From Proteiniphilum saccharofermentans (GTDB taxonomy: Bacteria; Bacteroidota; Bacteroidia; Bacteroidales; Dysgonomonadaceae), in NCBI RefSeq assembly GCF_900095135.1, contig NZ_LT605205.1:3348001-3412000 (forward strand): DNA of 64,000 nucleotides. The letters are read 5' to 3'. Positions 55,350-64,000 of the stretch are shown here, in pieces. Positions within the stretch are counted from its first letter, which is position 1; each line of letters begins with the position of its first letter. The notes under the pieces are model-generated. The model searched no databases. It was given only the letters and a program-made list of their open reading frames with translations, and was not told the origin of the DNA. The position numbers were made by a program, and so were the translations under genes.

Positions 55350-57566
55350 TCAGGCGAAAACGACTTCAATCACTTTACTCAAATCCATCTCGTCCGTACA
55401 GGAGACCTCTTCCGGATAGAGTGGAATGATAGCTCCTTTTTTCACAAATACAGGTATCGTATCCAGTGGGACATCGCTATTTCTCAACCATTGGTTGCCT
55501 TTAAAACACTCTTTTGTGAAAAAATGGATCCACTCTCCTTCAGGCAGGTAGATATCTCTTTTGTTGTCAGAATTCATTACCGGTGCTACCATCATATTTT
55601 CCCCAAAATAATACTGGTCATCAATATGGCGGCAGGTTTTGTCGTCAGGATGATGCAGTATGAGTGCACGCAGCATCGGCATTCCGGTCCGGATTGTGAT
55701 CATGCTTTGTTGTATAATATAGGGAATTAGCTGGTAACGAAGCCTCCATAATTTTCTTATATTCTCCTTAATTGCGGGATAGTGCCATGGCTCACGTTTA
55801 CAGGTGCCGTGGTAGCGGAAGTGAGAGGTAAAAACGCCGAACTGTGTCCATCGGATATAGAGATCATCCGGAATAACAGAATTCATAAAATCAGGTACAC
55901 CATGAAATCCGGGAACATCGTGACTCCAAAAGCCAAAGCCGGAAAGTCCCAGTTGCAGCCCTCCTCTCAGTGAGGCGGCCATTCCGTCCCATGAAGCAGC
56001 GGCATCACCTCCCCAGTGGAGGGGATAGCGCTGGCATCCGCTCCACCCGGCCCTTGCCCAGATGATTCCTTCACCTGTAACCTCTTTTGTCACTTCATAG
56101 GCCGCTTTCTGATACAACAGCGGGTAGAGATTATGCAGCTTTTCAGCTGTCATACCGTGATAAACAGCATCCAGATGAATATCTTCTCCAAAATCGGTCT
56201 TGATACAAACAACCCCCATCTTCAATAATTTCCTAAGCAGCTCCTTATACCATTCTGAGGCCTTCCTACAGGTGAAATCGATGGTGCCGGCATAATCCTC
56301 CATACTGAAATTGGAAGCTCCGGAGATATTCTTATTGCTTTTGCTGATATAGTTATTTGCAGCGGCTTCTTCATATTGTTTGGCCTGATGTGAGATATAG
56401 GGCAATTGCCACAAGCTTACCCTGAATCCTTTCTTTTTCAGCTTGTCGATAAACTTTTCGGGGTCGGGGAAACGCTCCTCGTTGAATTTCCACTCACAAA
56501 GCCAGTCAGTCTTAAACCACCCGGTATCTAAGTGGATCACATCACAGGGATAATCTTCTTCACGCAGCCTGTCGCAGACCTCATTCACCTCATCAGCGGA
56601 AAAATAGGACATACGGCTCATCCAAATGCCAAAACTCCATAGAGGGGGCAGCGACGGGAATCCGGTCAGTTGGCGATAGCCGCGTAGGATCTCTTCCGGA
56701 TGGTCCCCTCCGATCAGGAAGAGATCAATAAGCGGTTCATCTGTCAGAATTTGTACAGAACGTGTAGAATGGTCGGCCAGTGAAAACTTCGCAAATGATG
56801 TAGTGTGCAAAAAGAGTCCATAATCTTCGGAAGAGAGATAAAAAGGAATATTTTTGTATGTACGACGATTATTGACTCCCTGTCCGTCCTGATTACGCAG
56901 TTGAAAGGTCTTCCCGGCAAGGTCTATTTTTGTAAAGCGTTCACCTGTACCGTAAAAGCACTCATCCGGTTTTGCCTTGATTGAACAGGTAGCTCTGTCG
57001 GGCTTTCCGTTATGCTCTACATAGGCCAGGGCAAATGCATCATGCCGTGCCGGGGAAAACATGTCGTATGCAGAAAGCGAAATTTCCTTTTCACCATCAG
57101 GAAAAAAACTGATCTGTATCGTATCTTCAGGTGGAGGAATAAGATCACTCCAATGGTCTATCATTGGTTTTGCAAAGCTGACAGCCGCCTTTTTATTTCC
57201 GGCGGTATCTTTTACGATCCATTTATCTTCTAATTGCAGGTAAGACAAGGAGGTATCAGTTTTCAGCTCAGCGGCAAAGGAAAGCATTTCGGAATCTTCA
57301 CTGATTTCATCACCCAGAGAGAGTGAGAGCCTCAAAATTTTATTCCCGTATTTCCTGATACGTAATATATGCTCTTTTTTCCTGTACGTTGTATCGGGCT
57401 TTATTTCGTTAGAGTTGTGTTGTTGTTGAAAAGGGATGGAGATATAGATATCCCCTTCCCTCTCTACAATCCGTGTAGGTGTACATGCACGCCACAGTCG
57501 GTCGCCTTCGTCCAACAACGGACTAAAATCTAAAAAATCAAAAAGCTGATAATTAGTCTGTCTCAT
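55350..57566 (-). CDS. cytoplasmic GH31 alpha-xylosidase-like glycosidase
   Basis: A 738-residue GH31 enzyme closely resembling YicI-type alpha-xylosidases. The nucleophile is Asp458 in CIKTDFGED and the acid/base Asp521 in HWGGDAAASW, followed by SLRGGLQLGLSGFGFWSHDVPGF. Earlier landmarks are ERFTKIDLAGKTFQLRNQDGQG, SLPPLWSFGIWMSRMSYFSADEVNEVCDRLREEDYPCDVIHLDTGWF, and a C-terminal beta domain from about 640. There is no signal peptide, so it works in the cytoplasm, unlike most glycosidases of this locus. It starts directly after the mutarotase-like stop and precedes the URO-D-like gene by 17 bases. An imported xyloside, possibly 2-O-methylxyloside, would be a fitting substrate (inference). 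Confidence 0.93.
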   Translation of the reverse strand: MRQTNYQLFDFLDFSPLLDEGDRLWRACTPTRIVEREGDIYISIPFQQQHNSNEIKPDTTYRKKEHILRIRKYGNKILRLSLSLGDEISEDSEMLSFAAELKTDTSLSYLQLEDKWIVKDTAGNKKAAVSFAKPMIDHWSDLIPPPEDTIQISFFPDGEKEISLSAYDMFSPARHDAFALAYVEHNGKPDRATCSIKAKPDECFYGTGERFTKIDLAGKTFQLRNQDGQGVNNRRTYKNIPFYLSSEDYGLFLHTTSFAKFSLADHSTRSVQILTDEPLIDLFLIGGDHPEEILRGYRQLTGFPSLPPLWSFGIWMSRMSYFSADEVNEVCDRLREEDYPCDVIHLDTGWFKTDWLCEWKFNEERFPDPEKFIDKLKKKGFRVSLWQLPYISHQAKQYEEAAANNYISKSNKNISGASNFSMEDYAGTIDFTCRKASEWYKELLRKLLKMGVVCIKTDFGEDIHLDAVYHGMTAEKLHNLYPLLYQKAAYEVTKEVTGEGIIWARAGWSGCQRYPLHWGGDAAASWDGMAASLRGGLQLGLSGFGFWSHDVPGFHGVPDFMNSVIPDDLYIRWTQFGVFTSHFRYHGTCKREPWHYPAIKENIRKLWRLRYQLIPYIIQQSMITIRTGMPMLRALILHHPDDKTCRHIDDQYYFGENMMVAPVMNSDNKRDIYLPEGEWIHFFTKECFKGNQWLRNSDVPLDTIPVFVKKGAIIPLYPEEVSCTDEMDLSKVIEVVFA

Positions 57567-58262
57567 CTATTTCCCGCTTTTTACCTGCTTTAATTCAATC
57601 CATACAACACCTTCCGGAGCATTCTCAATTCCTTCCTGATACCCCGCCATGATACTGTTCCATTCATCCACCCGCGGATTATTTTCTGTCGTCTTAGGAT
57701 TCAGCTCGTCCAGGTTTTCGCCTGCAGGAATGCTGATCACCAACATCAGTTGTCGGCCGTCACGAAAGAGCAGCACCTGTTGAAAAAGGGCATTGCAAAA
57801 GCCGTTCGACACCTCCGGCCATTCTTCGAATTGCAGACGGTGATACTCCATATATTCGTCCTGCAATTGGGTATCTGCAATCAGGTTAGCGGTCATAATA
57901 GTATGAGACCACTGCGCCGCACTTTTTTTGTTGCAGTTTTTCTCGCGGCCAAAGTGATAGAACGGTTTTGCAAAGACCTTTATTTCCAACCCCTTAAAAC
58001 GATCTTCAAGTCCGGATTTCACCTCATCCAATCTGTTCTCATCCAGATACAATACCCAACGATTCTCCCAGTTGTATAATGAATTCTTATCGATCCGACA
58101 CTCTTCGGCATATCGGATCATCTCTTCTTTCGAAATCACAGACCGTCCATCCACAATTTCAATAATGGAAGGAGAAAAAGAACGGTCGTTGGATGTACAT
58201 GAAACAAGAACGACAGTAACAAGAAAAACAGCGATCGTTTTTATCGGACTACTGAAGGTCAT
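57567..58262 (-). CDS. lipoprotein with L-rhamnose mutarotase (RhaM/DUF718) domain
   Basis: A 231-residue protein with a lipoprotein signal (hydrophobic segment then VVLVSCTSN; lipobox Cys at about 22). The C-terminal half (about 125-228) has the dimeric alpha/beta RhaM pattern: LQDEYMEYHRLQFEEWPEV, the WPEV motif, VLLFRDGRQLMLVISIP, and NNPRVDEWNSIMAGYQEGIENAPEGVVWIELKQV. The first half (about 60-110, NRWVLYLDENRLDEVKSGLEDRF) may be a degenerate second copy. RhaM interconverts alpha and beta rhamnopyranose and is normally cytosolic, so export is odd. It fits an extracytoplasmic rhamnose release step near GH78 (inference). Its stop is adjacent to the GH31 start. Confidence 0.72.
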   Translation of the reverse strand: MTFSSPIKTIAVFLVTVVLVSCTSNDRSFSPSIIEIVDGRSVISKEEMIRYAEECRIDKNSLYNWENRWVLYLDENRLDEVKSGLEDRFKGLEIKVFAKPFYHFGREKNCNKKSAAQWSHTIMTANLIADTQLQDEYMEYHRLQFEEWPEVSNGFCNALFQQVLLFRDGRQLMLVISIPAGENLDELNPKTTENNPRVDEWNSIMAGYQEGIENAPEGVVWIELKQVKSGK

Positions 58263-58275
58263 ACCTTTTTTTATT

Positions 58276-61008
58276 TTAATAAAACAACCAATCTACGGTT
58301 TCGCTTCCATCCTCATCCGTCAATCCGGCGTTTCTCGGGGGCACATCAGATCCCGTGAAACCCAATACCAGTAACATACCTTTTCCAAGAGTCAACGTAT
58401 GTTTACCCGGCGAAAAGGAGTAGGTATGAATATTTACAGCCGGTTGATCCGACAGTTGAATCGCGTTGAGAAGCACCGGATCAGCCTGTCCGTATAAATT
58501 GGCGGATGCATCGGTCTCCAATGTGGGTGCTTTCGCATATCTGTTCTGATCGTTTCTGAAGTAACCCACCAGTAGTTTTACCGGTCCTGCCGTTTCAAAT
58601 TCGAGGGTGGTTCCGTTCTCCCTCTGTTCACCAGCGTTCAAACTCAACATCTTCATATTTTGCAATTCCGGGGCAATCTTCTCAATTACCGTATTACTCC
58701 CCGATATAGCTCTTTGTCCCTCAGACACAGGTATCCATTGGGATTTTGGATTTAACAAGGTCACCTCAGCAGGGACGAGCGCCGGAATTGCGATATCGCT
58801 ACCCATTGAATGATCGGATTTCAACAATGCCAGATTCTCCATAAAATTTTTCAATTCCTGCTCATAATGGGGTAACAACTCCTCCCATGTCTTGTTTTTT
58901 CCGTCATCTCCACCGATAGGAATACGTCTCTGGGCCGTCTGCATGCTATTCGCGTAGTGGTAGGTATCTTTAGTCAACTCCACCAGCCTCCTGTAGTGAT
59001 TCAGGCTCTCCTCCATCAAAGGGATCGCCTTTTCAAGATCATTGATATCCTTGCTGTACTGGTAATCCAGTACATGCTCGGCAGCCCTCACTTTGGTATT
59101 GAAAAACCAGGCAAATTCCCGGTAGCAATATACATCGTTTTTCAACCGTAAAAATTCGTCCCTGTTTTTTGTCACTTTACTTTCCGCCTTATCAATAGCA
59201 GCCACTGCCTTGTCGCCGTGTTCAACGGCCTGCGCAACGATATCGAGCGGTAATTCACCGGTATGAGGAATATTTTTCCACTTTTTATCAACAAATTCTA
59301 TCAGTTTCTCCCCTTCGGGGCCACACGACTCGTAGAAACCGGGATAAATTGTATATTTATAAGGATTGACCAACTGGCTCATAAACATTCCCAGCAGAAG
59401 AGTTTGTCTGTTACCTTCCGTGATGCCAAAACGGCGCAAAAGCTTCGGAGATATTTCTCCGGTTTGTTCATATGCTTCCAAGATAGAGGCAGCCTCACTT
59501 CCACAACCGTACAGATCGTCCAACCGGTCACTCCAGTAACCGATCTCCTGTTCCCGCGGCCGGTCGGCTTTCCACGCGTAACGTCCCCATGCTTTATACC
59601 AGATCCAGTCCCGGTCTATCTGCCGAAGGCGTTCTCCATCCGCCAGTTTATCGGCGGTGTAGGGCCAGTCCCAGTAAGAAGCCTGCGGGTATAGGTGCAA
59701 TGCGTTTGCACCATGCACCTGATGCATTGCCTGTACCGATTTCCGGATAAAATCGGGGGAGCCGTACCGGAAAGGTTCCAGATTGGCGAGGATATGTACA
59801 TTATCGATATGTACCGACCCGAGAGCACTGAGTTCCTGATGGATTTCCGACCAGGGGCCTCTCGGCTCATAGGTTGTCAGTGATTCACCGTTATACTTGT
59901 GCATGGTGTACAGGTTTTTATATATCGGTAGCGCCTTATCCATCACCATCCCGGCATCGGTATCGTGTGCACGCAGAATAATCGGCGGTTCATCGGTACG
60001 CCCCAATGCATCCAACCCGTCCTTTACTCCCGGTATCACAGTTTCGGTAAACCATACTACATCGTCCTCAAGGGTAGCCATCGCCTCACCCAGGCAGACC
60101 AGCAGTCCCACATTGGGATATTTTTCCACGAATGCAGCGATGGACTTCCGGGTATAATCGGCGATATAAGGGATGATCGGCCTGTTCCTGTCCTGTGTTT
60201 TTATACCGTAATGTTCCGCAAAAGGTTTGGATACGATTATATTATAAAACATCTGTATCACATAGATCCCTCTTTTATCAGCCTCTTCTGTCAGAAAAGA
60301 GAAAATCTCTTCATTTTTCCTGAAAGTCTCCTCGTCCACCTCTAATGCAAAAGGATAGTCATCCAGTTTCACAAGTGAAGCGAACGGATGCCCGTTCCAC
60401 AGATAGAGAGAATTCATCCTGTTCTCCACCAGCATATCCAGATAATCTATCCATAACTCTTTATCGTAGAACCAGGGAAATGTCTCCGGTGTATAAGGAT
60501 ATTCATACACGGTTCTTTCCGGCAGGTAATAAGGTTTCTGCAGGCCGACACAGGCCCCGCGTAAAACCATTTCAGGAGCGTCCACCAACTCAGCGGGGAG
60601 AGGTTGCTTCTCATTGAACAGGTCAGATAGTGTATAACATCCATACAGTGCGCCGGATGGGTCCTCTCCATAGACCAGTGTCCGATTATTCTCAGTAGCG
60701 ATATAATACCCCTCATTGTCCATTTCTTCGGGGAGTGAAAAACCCAGTCCATCGATAACACCCGAAGCAAGCGGATCTTCTTTCTCCAGTATCCAGATAA
60801 TTCTTTCATTATTCCCTGAAAGGTCTGTCGATCCGCCTTCCCTGATAACCACTTTATATTTAAGTTCCGCCAGGCTGTTCTTCAGATGTTCAGCTCCGAA
60901 TAACAGTCTTTCCGATGCGGAAGGAGATGTAAGGATAGTCACAGACTCTTTTTTACAGGACACAATTAAAATGAGTGCCGAAAGAATAAATAGTGTTCTT
61001 ATCTTCAT
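58276..61008 (-). CDS. large lipoprotein glycosidase of unassigned family (GH67/GH115/GH20-like start)
   Basis: A 910-residue lipoprotein (ATG at 61008; signal ILIVSCKKES). Residues about 22-140 resemble the N-terminal domain of GH67/GH115 glucuronidases and GH20 hexosaminidases (SASERLLFGAEHLKNSLAEL, GYYIATENNRTLVYGEDPSGALYGCYTLSDLF). A TIM barrel follows (about 145-480: MVLRGACVGLQKPYYLP, WIDYLDMLVENRMNSLYLWNGHPFASLV, LLVCLGEAMATLEDD, IILRAHDTDAGM, NVHILANLEPFRYGS). Next is an all-alpha region rich in charged helices (about 480-740) and a C-terminal beta-sandwich (about 770-890). Candidate acidic residues are in CLGEAM and HDTD. I could not assign a CAZy family or substrate. It sits between GH78 and the mutarotase-like gene. 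Confidence 0.7.
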   Translation of the reverse strand: MKIRTLFILSALILIVSCKKESVTILTSPSASERLLFGAEHLKNSLAELKYKVVIREGGSTDLSGNNERIIWILEKEDPLASGVIDGLGFSLPEEMDNEGYYIATENNRTLVYGEDPSGALYGCYTLSDLFNEKQPLPAELVDAPEMVLRGACVGLQKPYYLPERTVYEYPYTPETFPWFYDKELWIDYLDMLVENRMNSLYLWNGHPFASLVKLDDYPFALEVDEETFRKNEEIFSFLTEEADKRGIYVIQMFYNIIVSKPFAEHYGIKTQDRNRPIIPYIADYTRKSIAAFVEKYPNVGLLVCLGEAMATLEDDVVWFTETVIPGVKDGLDALGRTDEPPIILRAHDTDAGMVMDKALPIYKNLYTMHKYNGESLTTYEPRGPWSEIHQELSALGSVHIDNVHILANLEPFRYGSPDFIRKSVQAMHQVHGANALHLYPQASYWDWPYTADKLADGERLRQIDRDWIWYKAWGRYAWKADRPREQEIGYWSDRLDDLYGCGSEAASILEAYEQTGEISPKLLRRFGITEGNRQTLLLGMFMSQLVNPYKYTIYPGFYESCGPEGEKLIEFVDKKWKNIPHTGELPLDIVAQAVEHGDKAVAAIDKAESKVTKNRDEFLRLKNDVYCYREFAWFFNTKVRAAEHVLDYQYSKDINDLEKAIPLMEESLNHYRRLVELTKDTYHYANSMQTAQRRIPIGGDDGKNKTWEELLPHYEQELKNFMENLALLKSDHSMGSDIAIPALVPAEVTLLNPKSQWIPVSEGQRAISGSNTVIEKIAPELQNMKMLSLNAGEQRENGTTLEFETAGPVKLLVGYFRNDQNRYAKAPTLETDASANLYGQADPVLLNAIQLSDQPAVNIHTYSFSPGKHTLTLGKGMLLVLGFTGSDVPPRNAGLTDEDGSETVDWLFY

Positions 61009-61057
61009 TTTTAATTCCAATTTGTATTATCGAGACGATGAAGGAACTTTTCTGTAC

Positions 61058-63262
61058 TCAAAATTTATATATCACAACCACCTCTTTTCCCTCTTCAATC
61101 CATAGCCTGTAATGGTTTTCATCCATTTTTTCGATTGTTCCCACGGATGTGGTTGGTTTTGATTTACTGACAAAAGTAAGGTAACCATTCCCTTCAGAGG
61201 CTTTCACCCTGATAGTCTTTTCATCCATCCGGATCTTTATCTCTCCGTTAGGTGTCGGTACAGAGCCTTCCATCCATTTTAGCCCGCCTAAATTCGGCGT
61301 GATGGAAAATTCACTGTATCCTGCTTTTACCGGCTGTATGCCCAGATAATATTTTCCCAGAAGATAGAGGGGACTTGCTCCCCAGGAGTGACAAAGACTT
61401 TTCCCATACGGGCGCCCGTACATTTCCAGATGCTCAATTCCCTCGTCCGATGGGTTGTACTTTTCCCAGAAGGAGGTAGCCCCTTCACGGATCATTCCGC
61501 CCCAATAATCTTTCATCTCGGTCATTACCCTGTCGTGTTCACCCAATGCACAGAGCGCTTCCAGTTCATAAAAACGCATATAGGGTGTGGTAATTTTCAT
61601 GACGGAATCATTGAACAATACCGAGTTCTTAATGGATTGCCGTTGCTCAGGAGTGAGATAGTCATAGAATACCGCGAACATATTGGAATAGCGGGTCACT
61701 TCGGATTGTTGGATACCATTGACACGATTATGCACCAACGCCTGTTGGTCTTCATCCCAGAATGCGGGAATCAACTTTTCCCGCAGGCCGGATGCCATTT
61801 CTTCGTACTTAACCTTATCTTCCTCGTTGTTGGTCAGCTCAGCACAAAGCGCCATCGTTTCGAGGCTTTTGCAGAAAAGTACCTGCTCGAAGGAGAGTTC
61901 TCCCTGCTTATCGAGATAACCGTCGGCCCAGTCCACAAACACCCAGTCACCGGCCAATCCTTCTACCATTCCGTTTTTATTCGTCCTGCCCAGTACGAAT
62001 TCCATCATTGACTGCATACGTGGGTATATCTCCGAAATAAACCGACTGTCGCCGGTAAACAGATAATAATCGTAAATGGATAAGAACCAGTAAAAAGTAT
62101 AGTCCATAATTGTATTAATATGGCTGGTCACCGGATCTTTACCACGCAGGAGCCAGATGGTATTCCTTACCGTTTGTGAATCAAAAAAGAGGTAATAATT
62201 CATCAGATAACTCTGATACGCATCGCCGCTCCACACCCAACGATCGCGTTTGATGCCGTCGATAAAGAATTCCCTTGTGGTAAGGTGCATCGTGTATGTG
62301 CTTACATCCCATATCCTGTTCAGCTCTTCGTCGTTGCAACGGAAAGTACCGCGGTACTCCTCCGGCTTGTATTCATACAACATACCGATGTCACTATAGG
62401 TAACATCCGCATCTTTCGTGATGTAAATGTAACGGAACGCTTTGCTGTTCTCCATTGTAAAAGTGTCCGAGAGGGGATATGTAAGGCCGAGTGATTCATC
62501 CCTGATCCGGACGCCGTCCACAGAAAACCTGTCAAGTGTTTCACAATAGGCGGTATCGAGTGCCTCCTCCCGGCTTTCACCGTAAAAAATATGGATGTTT
62601 CCCTTTCCCCGTAAACCTTTCAATTGAAGAAACCCGATGGTTTCTTTCCCGAAATCGAGCAACTCACCCTCTCCATATCTCTCTTTGCTGACCACAGACT
62701 GAGGTGTTACGGCAAGTTTGTATGCTGAAGGGGGATTGTCGATCGAATTAAAACCGGCCGATCCGGCATGCATATAGAATGTGGTGGATGTATCACTTGC
62801 TTTTCCGCTTTCATCGATCCATTCCTTGTCTTCAAAAGTTACCTTCCATGTTCCGTCCGATTTCACGGTCTTTCCGTTTACAAAGATGGCCGGGGGAGTA
62901 GCCTGATTCCAGACTTTGATATTCAGGCTGTATTTTCCGGCCGGCAACAAGAATCTTTCCGGCATTCCAAACTGCAGTTTCCCATCCAGTTTGATGTTGT
63001 ATCTGCCCTCCACCTTGATTTCTATTTCTTCCGGTTCGGTCAGCGCTACCTCTTTACTGAATTCAACCACGACATAATGGCTGTCTATCTTCCAAAACGG
63101 CGGAAAAAAAGCGCCCCGTTCCGTACGACGGTTATTCATTTCGTTTCCCAACCATATTTCATAGTCTCCCGGATACCAGATCCATGTGGCAGTGCCGGAA
63201 GCAAACAGACTGTTTTGAAACAGTAAAAAGAGAGCAACAATAAACAGATATGACTTTTTCAT
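61058..63262 (-). CDS. secreted GH78 alpha-L-rhamnosidase
   Basis: A 734-residue exported enzyme (signal about 1-22, ending NSLFASG). N-terminal beta domains (about 25-300) include the rhamnosidase sugar-binding region (GNIHIFYGESREEALDTAY, FRYIYITKDADVTYSDIGMLYEY). The (alpha/alpha)6 barrel (about 310-640) has FRCNDEELNRIWDVSTYTMHLTTREFFIDGIKRDRWVWSGDAYQSYLMNYY, where acidic residues of the GIKRDRWVWSGD motif (about residue 336) carry catalysis. Also visible are AGDWVFVDWAD and EMKDYWGGMIREGATSFWEKYNP. A C-terminal beta domain begins CHSWGASPLYLLGKYYLGIQPV. The family is inverting and releases L-rhamnose from pectins, flavonoids or ulvan-type polymers. It lies 15 bases after the Gfo/Idh/MocA gene. 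Confidence 0.93.
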   Translation of the reverse strand: MKKSYLFIVALFLLFQNSLFASGTATWIWYPGDYEIWLGNEMNNRRTERGAFFPPFWKIDSHYVVVEFSKEVALTEPEEIEIKVEGRYNIKLDGKLQFGMPERFLLPAGKYSLNIKVWNQATPPAIFVNGKTVKSDGTWKVTFEDKEWIDESGKASDTSTTFYMHAGSAGFNSIDNPPSAYKLAVTPQSVVSKERYGEGELLDFGKETIGFLQLKGLRGKGNIHIFYGESREEALDTAYCETLDRFSVDGVRIRDESLGLTYPLSDTFTMENSKAFRYIYITKDADVTYSDIGMLYEYKPEEYRGTFRCNDEELNRIWDVSTYTMHLTTREFFIDGIKRDRWVWSGDAYQSYLMNYYLFFDSQTVRNTIWLLRGKDPVTSHINTIMDYTFYWFLSIYDYYLFTGDSRFISEIYPRMQSMMEFVLGRTNKNGMVEGLAGDWVFVDWADGYLDKQGELSFEQVLFCKSLETMALCAELTNNEEDKVKYEEMASGLREKLIPAFWDEDQQALVHNRVNGIQQSEVTRYSNMFAVFYDYLTPEQRQSIKNSVLFNDSVMKITTPYMRFYELEALCALGEHDRVMTEMKDYWGGMIREGATSFWEKYNPSDEGIEHLEMYGRPYGKSLCHSWGASPLYLLGKYYLGIQPVKAGYSEFSITPNLGGLKWMEGSVPTPNGEIKIRMDEKTIRVKASEGNGYLTFVSKSKPTTSVGTIEKMDENHYRLWIEEGKEVVVIYKF

Positions 63263-63277
63263 TGATTTGAAGCGTAA

Positions 63278-64000
63278 TTATAAGTTGATATTGTATTCCT
63301 TTAAGATATCGTCGATTTTGATCTTTTCCCCGGTTTGTAAAGAGCGGTCCATTGCCTGAAGAAGCGCCACTGTCCCGATTCCCTCCCTAATATCGGGATA
63401 AGCGGTGAAATTCTGCTCAATGCTATCGGCAAAATATTCCAGGTAGTTCTGGTATTCACCGGCATGATGGCTTTGTCCTTCGAAGCGGAAATAGTAATTC
63501 TTAAAGTCTTCTCCCCAGGTAATTATCTTTTCCTCGCCTTCACGGGTAGTGACCGAATATCGTAATTCATGATAATCGGCCTGACTTGCACCTTCTGTTC
63601 CACGCAGAATACAGCTCATCTCGCTTTCACGCATAGCAGGTTGTACCGGGGAGGTATAGATCCCACTCACACGGGCAATTCTACCATCTTTTGCCCTAAA
63701 GATAAAATGCATCGTATCTTCGTTTTTGAGGCCGGCCTTTACCCCATTTTGGCTGAGCATACCGTATCCCACCACCTCTTCGATTTCAGGCAGATACCAC
63801 CGGATGAAGTCCACGGGATGGCTCAGACCACCATATAACCACTTAAATTCGGATTTCAATGACCAATCTTTATTCAAAAACCAGCGATGATCGGCATTAT
63901 AAAATGCTTCAACGGTTATTAAATCGCCTATTACTCCTTTCTCGAAGTCGGTCCGTTGACGCTTCATCGGCTCAAAAAAGCGGGAACTCTGTCCCACAAA
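63278..64000 (-). CDS. Gfo/Idh/MocA-family oxidoreductase, N-terminal part cut by window edge
   Basis: The frame is open through the right edge, so the gene starts outside the window. About 240 codons are visible. The first residues, FVGQSSRFFEPMKRQRTDFEKGVIGDLITVE, are the typical middle of this family, after the missing NAD(P)-binding Rossmann domain and EKP motif. The C-terminal alpha/beta domain shows LYGGLSHPVDFIRWYLPEIEEVVGYG with the catalytic-type GGLSHPVDFIRW segment, and GEYQNYLEYFADSIEQNFTAYPDIREGIGTVALLQAMDRSLQTGE. Such enzymes oxidise sugars or sugar derivatives; the actual substrate is unknown. It is the most upstream visible gene of the locus. Confidence 0.88.
   Translation of the reverse strand, partial: FVGQSSRFFEPMKRQRTDFEKGVIGDLITVEAFYNADHRWFLNKDWSLKSEFKWLYGGLSHPVDFIRWYLPEIEEVVGYGMLSQNGVKAGLKNEDTMHFIFRAKDGRIARVSGIYTSPVQPAMRESEMSCILRGTEGASQADYHELRYSVTTREGEEKIITWGEDFKNYYFRFEGQSHHAGEYQNYLEYFADSIEQNFTAYPDIREGIGTVALLQAMDRSLQTGEKIKIDDILKEYNINL

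Overview
The window looks like chromosome from a Bacteroidota member, probably a fermentative Bacteroidales such as Dysgonomonadaceae (inference; no rRNA is present). The evidence is a hybrid two-component regulator of the polysaccharide-utilisation type, many secreted GH2/GH78/GH106 enzymes, SpII lipoproteins, TAnnTTTG-type -7 boxes upstream of several genes, and the typical hemD-rnpA-yidD-TatD neighbourhood.

Positions 1-18412 are mostly housekeeping. From the left edge they hold the dTDP-rhamnose genes rfbB (cut by the edge), rfbC and rfbA; trmD; a stand-alone outer-membrane beta-barrel receptor; a membrane metallophosphoesterase; murF; a C1B peptidase; a small membrane protein; ribonuclease H with a viroplasmin domain; TatD-like hydrolase, yidD, rnpA, uroporphyrinogen-III synthase and a DUF4271 protein; a LOG-family protein; metK with a probable SAM-sensing leader; a secreted amidase; and an ECF sigma factor. 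Intergenic gaps here carry heptamer repeats and short dispersed repeats.

Positions 18650-64000 form one long carbohydrate locus, all on the minus strand, so transcription runs from the right edge leftwards. In that order it encodes a Gfo/Idh/MocA oxidoreductase (cut by the edge), GH78 rhamnosidase, a large lipoprotein glycosidase of unassigned family, a lipoprotein rhamnose-mutarotase homologue, a cytoplasmic GH31 alpha-xylosidase-like enzyme, a URO-D-fold protein, a sodium/solute symporter, a corrinoid protein, a zinc methyltransferase, a corrinoid-activation protein, a 1409-residue multi-module glycosidase, two GH2 enzymes, GH106 rhamnosidase, an acetylesterase, a GH95-like enzyme, another GH2, an aldo/keto reductase, a zinc dehydrogenase, an amidohydrolase, the HTCS regulator and a beta-helix/TIM-barrel protein. 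No SusC/SusD pair is in the window.

Two metabolic modules stand out. The first (50079-57566) combines corrinoid methyltransferase parts with an importer and a cytoplasmic glycosidase. None of these products has a signal peptide. I read it as a candidate cobalamin-dependent O-demethylation pathway for methylated sugars. The second (26243-29219) resembles plant L-galactose dehydrogenase plus a lactonase-like amidohydrolase plus an LgoD-like L-galactonate dehydrogenase, which would oxidise L-galactose (or L-fucose). Together with rhamnosidases, a GH95-like enzyme, an esterase and a propeller-GH2-malectin protein, this fits a complex, O-methylated, L-galactose/rhamnose-containing plant or algal polysaccharide. 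Rhamnogalacturonan-II is the best guess, and this is inference.

A family of imperfect hairpin repeats occupies most intergenic gaps inside the locus. Two full copies sit in opposite orientation around the GH106 and one GH2 gene. No tRNA, rRNA, CRISPR array, transposase or prophage gene was found.
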